From positions 1 through 10,478 of the forward strand of contig CAMDAL010000120.1 of NCBI GenBank assembly GCA_945888565.1: a stretch of 10,478 bases of DNA, given 5' to 3'. The notes under the pieces are model-generated. The model saw only the letters and a program-made list of their open reading frames with translations, was not told the origin of the DNA and searched no databases. Shown here in pieces: positions 1 to 6,943 of this stretch. The position numbers and the translations under genes are program-made. Numbering within the stretch: position 1 is the first letter of the stretch; each line of letters starts with the position of its first letter. The stretch comes from Devosia equisanguinis. GTDB lineage: Bacteria; Pseudomonadota; Alphaproteobacteria; Rhizobiales; Devosiaceae.

Positions 1-910
<910 letters not shown>

Positions 911-918
911 AGTGTTTC

Positions 919-1245
919 CTAAGCCGCCTTGATGATTTCGGTCATGGTGACGCCGAGGCGGTTCTCGACGAGGACGATTTCGCCGCGGGCGATCAGGCGA
1001 TCGTTGACGTAGAGCTCGACCGCCTCGCCGACCTGGCGGTCGAGTTCGACGACCGTGCCGACATCCATCTTCAGCAGATTGGAAATGGGGACGCGGGCGC
1101 GGCCGAGGACGACGGAGATGCGGACGGGAACGTCGAAAACCGCCTCGAGGTCGGCGGCGGACTTTTCGCCGTGCTCGGGGACGCCGCCCTCGCGGGTGGG
1201 GGCGTCCATTTCCTCGAAGGAGACTCCGGTATCGCCGGTGCTCAT
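919..1245 (-). CDS. fliN: FliN, flagellar motor switch protein
   Basis: C-ring (switch complex) subunit at the cytoplasmic base of the motor, where it sets rotation direction and docks the export apparatus. The product is 108 aa. An acidic, low-complexity N-terminus (about 1-30) is followed by a single SpoA/FliN-type beta domain (about 34-105), with the hallmark runs FDVPVRISVVLGR (37-49), LLKMDVGTVVEL (57-68) and NRLGVTMTEI (95-104). It is shorter at the N-terminus than E. coli FliN, as I recall is common in alphaproteobacteria. The ATG at 1245-1243 has a GAGGAGA ribosome site lying inside the last codons of the upstream gene, so the two are probably translationally coupled. TAG stop at 921-919; flbD starts 8 nt later. 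Confidence 0.96.
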   Translation of the reverse strand: MSTGDTGVSFEEMDAPTREGGVPEHGEKSAADLEAVFDVPVRISVVLGRARVPISNLLKMDVGTVVELDRQVGEAVELYVNDRLIARGEIVLVENRLGVTMTEIIKAA

Positions 1246-1247
1246 GG

Positions 1248-1886
1248 TCAGGTCTCCTCAGCGCGGGTAATGCCGCGGGCGGCGAAGTATTCGGTGATGC
1301 TGGCGTCGATATCGGCCGACAGCTGCCGGATGTCGCGGACGACGCCGCCATCGGCCCATTCGAGCCGGGCGTCGCCGATGGCGATGTCGGGATCGCCGAG
1401 GACGATGAGGCGGCCGGTGAAGCCGGAATGGGTCATCTTGCCGGTCGCGATGTCGCGGACCCGGTCGGCCAGCATCGGCTCGCAGCGGATAACGAGGTGC
1501 GGCACGCCTTCGAGGCTCTGCAGGCAATCGGCGATCAGCGCCTCGATCTCGGCGGTGGGCTGGGCGGCGATCATGCGGCCGGCGAGCTTGCGGGCGATGG
1601 AGAGCGCCAGGTTCACCGCCTCGGCGACGGATTGCTTCTTCGCATCGTCGATGGTGGCGGCCATGGCGGCGACCTTGCCAGCCAGGGCTTCAGCGGCGGT
1701 GGCGACCTGCTTTTCGGCGCGGGCAGTGGCGGTGCGCTCGCCCTCGGCGAGGCCGGCGGCGTGGGCCTCGCGACGCGCCTCGGCAAGCAGCTCGGCGAGC
1801 GCGTTGTCGGACAGCGAGGACTTTCGCTCGGATGAGCGGCTTCCCATGTCGACGTCGAAGGTGAAGCGGACGGGCTGGGCGCTCAT
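1248..1886 (-). CDS. fliH: FliH/FlbE-type flagellar assembly protein
   Basis: Predicted regulator of the flagellar export ATPase FliI, located at the C-ring/export gate. The 212-aa product sits between fliG and fliN, where Caulobacter carries flbE. It has a charged and Ala-rich, probably helical or coiled-coil segment (about 25-105, with AELLAEARREAHAAGLAEGE at 31-50 recalling the FliH Ala/Gly helix). A C-terminal alpha/beta region (about 110-205) ends with RLEWADGG (174-181), a pattern typical of FliH/HrpE proteins. Similarity within this family is weak, so position in the operon carries much of the call. Its ATG (1886-1884) shares one base with the fliG TGA stop (TGATG), a classic termination-reinitiation junction. 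The name flbE would fit equally well. Confidence 0.85.
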   Translation of the reverse strand: MSAQPVRFTFDVDMGSRSSERKSSLSDNALAELLAEARREAHAAGLAEGERTATARAEKQVATAAEALAGKVAAMAATIDDAKKQSVAEAVNLALSIARKLAGRMIAAQPTAEIEALIADCLQSLEGVPHLVIRCEPMLADRVRDIATGKMTHSGFTGRLIVLGDPDIAIGDARLEWADGGVVRDIRQLSADIDASITEYFAARGITRAEET

Positions 1887-2956
1887 CAGGCGATCATCTC
1901 CTCGTCCGCCTTACCCTTGGTGATGACGATATCACCCTTGGCGGCGAGGTCCTTGGCGGTGGCGACCATGCGGCCCTGGGCCTCGTCGACATCCTTGAGG
2001 CGGACGGGGCCCATGGACTGCATGTCGTCCTTCATCACCTTGCCGGCGCGCGCCGACATGTTGGCGAAGAACACATCCTTGACCGTGTCGCTGGCGCCCT
2101 TCAGGGCGATCGACAGTTCGCGCTTGTCCAGTTTCTGGATCAGCGTCTGGATGGCGCCGGCCTCAAGGCGGGCAAGGTCCTCGAAGGTGAACATCAGCGC
2201 CTTGATGCGGTCGGCGGCATCGCGGTTGCGTTCCTCGAGCGTGGTGATGAAGCGGGCCTCGGTCTGGCGATCGAAGGAGTTGAAGATTTCCGCCATCTGC
2301 TCGTGGCTGTCGCGGCGCTTGGTGTGGCTGAGCGTCGACATGAACTCGGTGCGCAGCGTGGTCTCGATCTTCTCGAGGATTTCCTTCTGCACCGGCTCGA
2401 GCGTCAGCATGCGGTGCACCACTTCCATGGCCAGATGCTCGGGCAGGAAGGCGAGGACCTTGGAGGCGTGGTCGGTGGCGACCTTCGAGAGAACTACGGC
2501 AATGGTCTGCGGGTATTCGTTCTTGAGGTAGTTGGCGAGCACGTCCTCCTGCACGTTGCTCAGCTTTTCCCACATGTTCCGGCCGGCTGGACCGCGGATC
2601 TCCTCCATGATCGCATCGACGCGATCCTGCGGCAGGAAGCTGAGCAGCAGGCGCTGCGTCGTCTCGGAATTGCCCGACATGGTGCCGTTGGTGGAGATCG
2701 TGGTGACGAACTCGACCAGCAGGTTGTCGAGCATGTCCTGGGTGATCGGGCCGAGCCGCACCATGGCGCGCGACAGCTGGCGGATCTCCACGTCGTCGAG
2801 TTCTTCGAGGATCGGGCGGCCGAAATCCGGCCCGAGCGCCAGCAACAGCACTGCAGCCTTTTCGTCGCCGGCGAGGCCACGGTTGGTGGCGTCGCCGGAG
2901 ATCGAGAGCTGCTTGACCTGCAGTTCGTTGGTCATCGAGACGGCGGGAGCGGCCAT
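1886..2956 (-). CDS. fliG: FliG, flagellar motor switch protein
   Basis: Rotor protein that links the MS-ring (FliF) to the C-ring and takes torque from MotA. The 356-aa product has all three FliG domains: FliG-N (about 25-125, FliF-binding), the middle domain (about 130-215), with the EHPQ-motif equivalent NEYPQ at 146-150, and FliG-C (about 245-345). The charged torque residues known from E. coli are all present by alignment from memory: Lys286 in ALKG, Arg303 in SAR, Asp310-Asp311, and Arg319 in PVRL. Relative to E. coli there is an N-terminal extension of about 25 residues. ATG 2956 was chosen because it follows the fliF stop by 8 nt; its ribosome site (GAGATAG) is weak. The internal Met at residue 8 has no better site. 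The TGA stop overlaps the next start. Confidence 0.97.
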   Translation of the reverse strand: MAAPAVSMTNELQVKQLSISGDATNRGLAGDEKAAVLLLALGPDFGRPILEELDDVEIRQLSRAMVRLGPITQDMLDNLLVEFVTTISTNGTMSGNSETTQRLLLSFLPQDRVDAIMEEIRGPAGRNMWEKLSNVQEDVLANYLKNEYPQTIAVVLSKVATDHASKVLAFLPEHLAMEVVHRMLTLEPVQKEILEKIETTLRTEFMSTLSHTKRRDSHEQMAEIFNSFDRQTEARFITTLEERNRDAADRIKALMFTFEDLARLEAGAIQTLIQKLDKRELSIALKGASDTVKDVFFANMSARAGKVMKDDMQSMGPVRLKDVDEAQGRMVATAKDLAAKGDIVITKGKADEEMIA

Positions 2957-2964
2957 GGTCTATC

Positions 2965-4668
2965 TCAGCTCGCGTTCGCCAGCCAGTCGCGCACGATGAG
3001 CGCGGCCTGCTTGGGGTTTTCGTCGACGAGATTGCCGACGGTCTTCAGGGTCTGGGCCTGCTGCTCGCCCATCTGGCGGGCATTGTTCATCCAGGCGGGG
3101 ACGCGCGGATTCTCGGCGACCGACGGGTCGTTGATGTCGGCGCCGGAGAAGTTGGGAAGCTGCGAATTGACCTGGCCGGAGCCGAAATTGCCGGGCCCCA
3201 TGGCGCCGGGATTGTGGATTTCGGCGGACGGCGGCAGGGCCAGTGCGCCGCCATCGGAGCTCAGCACTTTCTTCAGCAGCGGGCGCATGACGAACAGGAC
3301 CAGTGCCATGGCGATCAGCAGGGTCACGGCCATCTGCGCGGCGTTCATGATGTCGTCGCGGGTGAAGTCGAACAGGCCGGGGGCCGACGTGCCGGGGGCG
3401 CTCAGCTCGGGACGGTCGGCGAACTGCAGGTTGGCGACCTGGACCTGATCGCCGCGCGTTTCGTCGAAGCCGACGGCGGAGCGGACGATCTGGGTCAGCT
3501 GGTCGAGGGTGGCCTGGTCGCGCGGCGCGTAGGTGGAGTTGCCCTGGTCGTCGGTGGGGTAGGTGCCATCGACGACCACTGCGATCGACAGGCGCTTCAC
3601 GCCGCCGGCCTGGGTCAGTTCGTTGGTGGTGACCTTGGAGATTTCGAAGTTGGTCGTCTCTTCGGTGGTCGAGCCGGTTTCGGACGTGCCGCCATTGGCC
3701 GTGCCCTGGGTGGCACCGGGGAGTTCGTTCGCCACGGTGACCTGGCCGTTCTCGCCGGGGCCGACGGCCTGGTTGGCGAGGTCGCGGGTCTGGGTGGAGC
3801 GAACGACCTGGCCATTTGGGTCAAACGCCTCGGACGTCTTGGTCAGCTGGTTGAGGTCGAGGTCGACCGCGACCTGCACGCGGGCCCGGCCCGAGCCGAC
3901 GATGTTGGAGAGCAGGTCCTCGAGCTGGGTGCGCATCCGCTCTTCGATGCCGACCTTCCGCTCGTCGGCCTCGCCGGCCAGCAGCTGGTTGGCGTCGCCC
4001 CTGGCGCCCGAGGCCAGCAGCCGGCCGGTATCGTCGACGACCGAGACCCGCGACGGGGTCAGGCCCTCGATGGCGGCAGCGGCGAGGTGCTGGATGGCGG
4101 CAGCGGCGAGGTGCTGGATGGCGCGAATCTCGCCCGCCGACAGCTCGCCCCGGACGGAGAGGACGATGGAGGCGGTGGGGTCCTTCTGCTCGCGGCTGAA
4201 CAGCGCGCGCTCGGGCGGGACGAGGTGGACGCGGGCGCTCTTGATGCGGGCGAGGGACGAGATGGTGCGGGCGAGTTCGCCTTCGAGCGCGCGGATATTG
4301 TTGATGTTCTGCACGAAGCTGGTGGCGCCCAGCGTCGACTGCTGGTCGAACACCTCGTAGCCGACCTGGCCGCGGGTGGGCAGGCCGCTGCCGGCAAGGG
4401 TCATGCGGATCTGGGTGATCTGGTCGCGCGGCACGAGGATGCTGTCGCCTTCGCCGCGGATTTCGTAGGGGACGTTCTGGGTCTGCAGCTCGCTGACGAT
4501 GGCGGCTGAGTCCTCGAAGGACAGGCCGGTGTAGAGTGGCGCCATCGAGGGCGCCGAGGCGCGCATGATGATGAAGGCGAAGAAGCCGAGGGTGAGCACG
4601 GCTACGACGGCCATCGCCGCAATTCGCGCCGGGCCGAACCGATTGAAAAACTGAATGAAACCGTCCAC
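2965..4668 (-). CDS. fliF: FliF, flagellar MS-ring protein
   Basis: Inner-membrane protein that oligomerises into the MS-ring, the first structure built in the basal body. From the GTG at 4668-4666 it is 567 aa: TM1 at about 14-36, a periplasmic YscJ/FliF ring-building region (about 40-215) with the conserved run ARVHLVPPERALFSRE (145-160), then the long MS-ring domain (about 230-420). TM2 is at about 443-463. A cytoplasmic tail ends in the FliG-binding segment (NPKQAALIVRDWLANAS). An in-frame frame extends to a TTG at 4728. I prefer the GTG because the TTG lies only 17 nt from the CtrA-type promoter element, leaving no room for a -10 and leader, and because alphaproteobacterial FliF proteins usually begin close to this point. 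Neither start has a strong ribosome site. Residues 183-198 hold a tandem duplication (separate entry). First gene of the fliF-fliG-fliH-fliN-flbD operon. Confidence 0.96.
   Translation of the reverse strand: MDGFIQFFNRFGPARIAAMAVVAVLTLGFFAFIIMRASAPSMAPLYTGLSFEDSAAIVSELQTQNVPYEIRGEGDSILVPRDQITQIRMTLAGSGLPTRGQVGYEVFDQQSTLGATSFVQNINNIRALEGELARTISSLARIKSARVHLVPPERALFSREQKDPTASIVLSVRGELSAGEIRAIQHLAAAAIQHLAAAAIEGLTPSRVSVVDDTGRLLASGARGDANQLLAGEADERKVGIEERMRTQLEDLLSNIVGSGRARVQVAVDLDLNQLTKTSEAFDPNGQVVRSTQTRDLANQAVGPGENGQVTVANELPGATQGTANGGTSETGSTTEETTNFEISKVTTNELTQAGGVKRLSIAVVVDGTYPTDDQGNSTYAPRDQATLDQLTQIVRSAVGFDETRGDQVQVANLQFADRPELSAPGTSAPGLFDFTRDDIMNAAQMAVTLLIAMALVLFVMRPLLKKVLSSDGGALALPPSAEIHNPGAMGPGNFGSGQVNSQLPNFSGADINDPSVAENPRVPAWMNNARQMGEQQAQTLKTVGNLVDENPKQAALIVRDWLANAS
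4071..4118 (-). repeat. 24-bp tandem duplication inside fliF
   Basis: Two perfect adjacent copies of a 24-bp unit (4071-4094 and 4095-4118) lie in the fliF reading frame. On the protein they give AIQHLAAA twice in succession (residues 183-198). The reading frame is preserved and the expected pattern (…EGLTPSRVSVVDD) resumes immediately afterwards. Family knowledge: FliF has a single helix here, in the second ring-building motif before the last 'VVD' strand, so one copy is extra. Confidence 0.93.
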
Positions 4669-4744
4669 GCCAGAACCCGACTCTTGCACCAGCGGTCCCG
4701 CAAGATGCGCGACCGAGCCCGTAGGCAAAAATTACCCAGCTGAT

Positions 4745-4763
4745 GGTAAACAAGTTGTTAACC
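4745..4763. promoter_or_regulatory. CtrA-type binding site between fliF and the GST gene
   Basis: The near-palindrome GGTAAACAAGTTGTTAACC fits the CtrA consensus TTAA-N7-TTAAC in both directions with one mismatch each. On the minus strand it reads TTAA-CAACTTG-TTTAC, and on the plus strand TAAA-CAAGTTG-TTAAC. It ends about 77 nt upstream of the fliF GTG and about 61 nt upstream of the GST ATG. In Caulobacter the fliF operon promoter is CtrA-activated with the box over the -35 region, so placement supports the same use here. Whether it also serves the divergent gene is inference. Confidence 0.75.
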
Positions 4764-4785
4764 TTCGGTCGCAGATTGCGAATAC

Positions 4786-4800
4786 CGGCAGAGATTGCCG
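4786..4800. promoter_or_regulatory. Candidate FlbD (ftr-like) site near fliF
   Basis: CGGCAGAGATTGCCG is an imperfect inverted repeat of the form CGGCAR-N3-TTGCCG, matching 12 of 15 positions of the perfect palindrome upstream of fliK (9517-9531), including both half-site cores. Caulobacter FlbD represses the fliF operon from an ftr element, so a site here fits an autoregulatory loop. As seen from fliF it lies upstream of the CtrA-type site, and it overlaps the likely transcription start or leader of the divergent GST gene. As RNA it could alternatively form a 6-bp hairpin (4785-4790 with 4796-4801) just before that gene's ribosome site. Confidence 0.5.
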
Positions 4801-4823
4801 GGTAGAGTTAAAGGAGACTGAAC

Positions 4824-5471
4824 ATGGCGGATGACCCGAAACAGGCCGGAGAGCTGGCGATCCTGGGCCGGATCACCTCGATAAACGTGCGCAAGGTCAC
4901 CTGGACCGCCGACCTGATCGGGCTCAGCTATCGCACCGAAGTCTGGGGCCTGCCGAACCGCGACCCCCGTGAGGCGGAGTTCCTGAAGCTCAATCCCAAC
5001 GCCCAGGTGCCGGTGATTCTCGATGACGGGTTCGTCCTGTGGGAGTCGGGCGCCATCATGCGGTACCTCGCCGACAAGCATCGCAGCGGGCTGTGGCCGA
5101 AGGACCTGAAGGAGCGGGCGCTGGTGGACCAGTGGCTCACCTGGCAGGGGACGGAGCTCAACCCTGCCTGGATGTATGCGGTGCAGGCGCTGCTGCGAAA
5201 GAACCCGGCCTATTCCGACAGCGCGCGGATCGAGGACTCCATCGCCCGCTGGGGTTCGGCGATGCGGATAGTGGAGGCGCAGCTACACCAGACCGGCGGC
5301 TTCATTGCCAACGACCGGCTCAGCCTTGCGGACATCGTGCTGGGGCTGTCGAGCCACCGCTGGTTCTCGATGCCGTTCGACAAGCCGGAGTTGCCGGCGG
5401 TGAAGGCCCACTACGAGGTGATGAAAGCGACGGCGGAGGGCGCGAAGTACCTGGGCGAGAAAACGCCATAG
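4824..5471 (+). CDS. Glutathione S-transferase family protein
   Basis: Predicted cytosolic GST-fold enzyme of 215 aa, the usual length for soluble GSTs. The thioredoxin-like N-terminal domain (about 9-88) carries SINVRKV (19-25) at the start of helix 1, where the catalytic or glutathione-contacting Ser/Cys/Tyr sits in the superfamily. It also has the cis-proline signature NAQVPVI (59-65, Pro63) and ESGAIMRYLA (74-83), with the glutathione-binding Glu-Ser pair. The all-helical C-terminal domain has the conserved N-capping box SLAD (167-170). The substrate cannot be told from sequence. The ATG at 4824 has a strong AAGGAG site at 4811-4816. It diverges from fliF across a 155-bp region with CtrA-type and ftr-like sites, and ends at a shared hairpin facing sciP. 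It is not a known flagellar gene. Confidence 0.9.
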   Translation: MADDPKQAGELAILGRITSINVRKVTWTADLIGLSYRTEVWGLPNRDPREAEFLKLNPNAQVPVILDDGFVLWESGAIMRYLADKHRSGLWPKDLKERALVDQWLTWQGTELNPAWMYAVQALLRKNPAYSDSARIEDSIARWGSAMRIVEAQLHQTGGFIANDRLSLADIVLGLSSHRWFSMPFDKPELPAVKAHYEVMKATAEGAKYLGEKTP

Positions 5472-5511
5472 GGCGGATGAGCCTCAGCGCGCAGGCGGGT
5501 CGGCAGAAACA

Positions 5512-5547
5512 CAAGGCCCGCCCCGGATTGCGCCGGGGCGGGCCTTG
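5512..5547. terminator. Bidirectional intrinsic-terminator-like hairpin
   Basis: A perfect 15-bp inverted repeat, CAAGGCCCGCCCCGG (5512-5526) and its complement (5533-5547), with loop ATTGCG. It lies between the convergent GST (stop at 5471) and sciP (stop at 5566), 18 nt past the sciP stop. There is no U-run on either side, but a stem this stable and symmetrical between two converging 3' ends is most simply a two-way terminator or RNA 3'-end stabiliser. Confidence 0.85.
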
Positions 5548-5565
5548 AAGCTTGGAGCGTCCGGA

Positions 5566-5844
5566 TCAGCCCTCGCGGTAATGCTGGATCCAGGTGGTGC
5601 GCAGACCGGCAAGGCCATGCTTGTCGATGGCGGCCTGCCAGTTCAGAAATTCATCGACAGACAGGGTGTACCGCTGACATGCCTCTTCGAGGCTCAACAG
5701 GCCACCCCGTACCGCAGCAACGACTTCCGCCTTGCGGCGGATGACCCAGCGGCGGGTATCTCGGGGGGGTAGATCCGCGATAGTCAAAGGGCTCCCGTCG
5801 GGCCCGATGACGTACTTCACGCGGGGTCGCATCTGTACGGTCAT
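5566..5844 (-). CDS. sciP: SciP-type CtrA inhibitor (DUF1153 family)
   Basis: Small DNA-binding protein that in Caulobacter binds CtrA and promoter DNA in G1 cells and blocks CtrA-activated transcription, including flagellar genes. From ATG 5844 it is 92 aa, close to the family norm. The almost invariant block RPRVKYVIGPDGSPLTIADL (6-25) is followed by RRWVIRRKAEVVAAVRGGLL (31-50) and a helix-turn-helix-like region (SLEEACQRYTLSVDEFLNWQ, 51-70). It ends HGLAGLRTTWIQHYREG. A GTG at 5853 could add three residues; ATG is preferred because family members begin close to 'MTxxMRPRVKY'. The adjacent GTGAG may act as a weak ribosome site. Residue Trp85 replaces the Arg that I recall in most relatives (RTTRIQ). 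A CtrA-like site lies about 50 nt upstream, matching the known CtrA-SciP feedback. Confidence 0.93.
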   Translation of the reverse strand: MTVQMRPRVKYVIGPDGSPLTIADLPPRDTRRWVIRRKAEVVAAVRGGLLSLEEACQRYTLSVDEFLNWQAAIDKHGLAGLRTTWIQHYREG

Positions 5845-5894
5845 TGTACTCACTTACTCAACCTGACCACACCCGAAACCCTAGACCAACGCGC

Positions 5895-5910
5895 TTAAAA
5901 TTCGGCTAAG
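5895..5910 (-). promoter_or_regulatory. CtrA-like site upstream of sciP
   Basis: On the minus strand it reads CTTAG-CCGAATT-TTAAG, that is TTAG-N7-TTAAG: correct 7-bp spacing and one mismatch in each half of TTAA-N7-TTAAC. It ends about 50 nt upstream of the sciP ATG, a suitable distance for a box at -35. Caulobacter sciP is CtrA-activated. It is an imperfect match in an AT-richer stretch, so chance is possible. Confidence 0.45.
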
Positions 5911-5947
5911 GCATTACTTAGAATGCGTTAAAGACCGGGCCATTCGG

Positions 5948-5974
5948 CGTGTCATGGTGTTAACGGATGACACG
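5948..5974. promoter_or_regulatory. 8-bp dyad (candidate operator) between sciP and the flavoprotein gene
   Basis: A perfect inverted repeat, CGTGTCAT (5948-5955) and ATGACACG (5967-5974), separated by 11 bp that contain the palindrome GTTAAC (5959-5964). Half-site centres are 19 bp apart, near two helical turns, as expected for a dimeric regulator. There is no coding sequence here and no T-run, so a terminator is unlikely. The binding protein is unknown. Confidence 0.45.
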
Positions 5975-6023
5975 TAGGGGCGGCGCAACGACCGCTCAAG
6001 ATTTGGGCGCAAGTCGAATGGAA

Positions 6024-6039
6024 TTAGGATTCAATTAAC
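6024..6039 (+). promoter_or_regulatory. CtrA-type site with internal GANTC methylation site
   Basis: TTAG-GATTCAA-TTAAC matches TTAA-N7-TTAAC at 8 of 9 defined positions. It ends 40 bp upstream of the ATG at 6080. The spacer contains GATTC (6028-6032), a GANTC site recognised by the CcrM methyltransferase of this bacterial group. Known precedent: CcrM sites in Caulobacter promoters such as ctrA P1 tie transcription to replication-fork passage. Confidence 0.6.
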
Positions 6040-6079
6040 GCTATCGCCCCCTGCGACACGCTCACGACAAGGACGAGCA

Positions 6080-6634
6080 ATGGCCAAGGACTTTCCGGCG
6101 CTGAACGCGCATCATCGCGACTTCATCGGCCGGCAGCATTTCTTCTTCACCGCAACGGCGGCGGTGGGCACGCGGATCAACATCTCGCCCCGTTCGACCG
6201 ACCAGTTCCGGGTGCTGGGGGACAATGCGGCGGTGTATCTGGATCGCACCGGCAGCGGTAACGAGACGTCGGCGCACCTTCTGGCCGATGGGCGGATGAC
6301 GATCATGTTCTGCGCGGTGGAGGGGCCGCCGCTGATCCTGAGGCTCTACGGCAAGGGCCGGGTGATCGTGCGCGGGTCGGCCGAGTATGACGGGCTGCTG
6401 GCCGGCGAGTTCGCAGGCACGGAGCCCCTCGGCGCGCGCCAGATGGTGCGGCTCGACTTCGACCTGGTGAAGACCTCATGCGGCTATGGCGTGCCGCTGA
6501 TGAGCTACGAAGGCGAGCGCGACACGATGGACCGCTGGGCCGAGTCCAAGGGGCCGGACGGGATCGTCGACTACTGGGCCGACAAGAACATGGTGAGCAT
6601 GGACGGGCTGCCGACCGGGTTTCGGCAGGAGTAG
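6080..6634 (+). CDS. Pyridoxamine 5'-phosphate oxidase-family (FMN-binding split-barrel) protein
   Basis: Predicted cytosolic flavin-binding protein of 184 aa. It belongs by sight to the group of PNPOx-like proteins with the pattern IGRQHFFFTATAAVGTRINISP (about 16-37), YLDRTGSGNETSAHLLADGR (53-72) and IMFCAVEGPPLILRLYGKGR (75-94). The barrel occupies about residues 12-130. The C-terminal part (MDRWAESKGPDGIVDYWADK, 150-169) is shared by relatives and is often ended by 'NxxSIDGLPTGL', here NMVSMDGLPTGFRQE. It is not the vitamin B6 enzyme PdxH, and no substrate is known for this subgroup. ATG at 6080 with AAGGA at 6069-6073. It diverges from sciP, and its upstream region has the better of the two CtrA-like matches there, so it may be a CtrA target. 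Confidence 0.88.
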   Translation: MAKDFPALNAHHRDFIGRQHFFFTATAAVGTRINISPRSTDQFRVLGDNAAVYLDRTGSGNETSAHLLADGRMTIMFCAVEGPPLILRLYGKGRVIVRGSAEYDGLLAGEFAGTEPLGARQMVRLDFDLVKTSCGYGVPLMSYEGERDTMDRWAESKGPDGIVDYWADKNMVSMDGLPTGFRQE

Positions 6635-6705
6635 GCGGAACACCCGGGGGAGGACGGGGCGCCCCCTCCAGGGCCGTCGCCTATGGTTCGGTGGGGCCAC
6701 TGGCC

Positions 6706-6880
6706 ACCCTCCCCCTTGCGGGGAGGGTACCGAAGCTTAGGCGCGGAAGCGTCTTAGCGTGAGGTAGGGTGGGGGTTTTACCGAGCTAGGATAGGGCCCG
6801 CCCTCGGTGATACCCCCCTCCTAGCTCTGCTACGTCGCTGTCGCTCCTAGCGACGCTACCTCCCCCGCAAGGGGGGAGGT
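6706..6880. repeat. Cluster of palindromic intergenic repeats (REP/BIME-like)
   Basis: The 309-bp gap between the convergent flavoprotein gene and flgD has no credible gene and is dominated by hairpins. Hairpin 1 pairs ACCCTCCCC (6706-6714) with 6720-6728, loop CTTGC. A central pairing joins GAGCTAGGA (6783-6791) and TCCTAGCTC (6819-6827). A third palindrome, TCGCT-CCT-AGCGA, lies at 6841-6853. Hairpin 2 pairs ACCTCCCCC (6858-6866) with 6872-6880, loop GCAAG. Hairpins 1 and 2 are near inverted copies of each other, so the whole 175 bp also forms one large imperfect inverted repeat. C-rich 'CTCCCCCTTGCGGGGAGGG' palindromes are common dispersed repeats in alphaproteobacterial genomes. It may act as a terminator for both flanking genes. 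The remaining bases at 6635-6705 and 6881-6943 show only a weak hairpin (6901-6917). Confidence 0.75.
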
Positions 6881-6943
6881 GTCGGCGGACAACCTCGTCG
6901 GCAGGCGATTAACCTGCGCCGCGCCGGGGGGAGATGCAGGAGG

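Noticed and set aside
3214..4509. Long plus-strand open frame (431 codons) opposite fliF, and similar frames opposite fliK (8103-9422), flbD and fliG
   Set aside because: They are antisense to well-recognised genes in GC-rich DNA where stop codons are rare. Their products are low-complexity and resemble no family.
4679..4683. GANTC enrichment in the control regions (4679-4683, 6028-6032, 9442-9446, 9493-9497)
   Set aside because: Four sites in roughly 0.6 kb is only slightly above the couple expected at this base composition. Only the one inside the CtrA box is singled out.
4669..4728. N-terminal extension of fliF to a TTG codon at 4728
   Set aside because: The TTG begins 17 nt from the CtrA-type element, leaving no space for a -10 box and leader. 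It has no good ribosome site, and the added residues do not look like FliF.
5918..5931. TTAG-N6-TTAA as another CtrA site
   Set aside because: The spacer is 6 bp, not the 7 bp CtrA needs, and the region is AT-rich enough for chance matches.
6901..6917. GCAGG-N7-CCTGC hairpin as the flgD terminator
   Set aside because: The stem is only 5 bp with no U-run. The stronger hairpins at 6706-6880 are better candidates.
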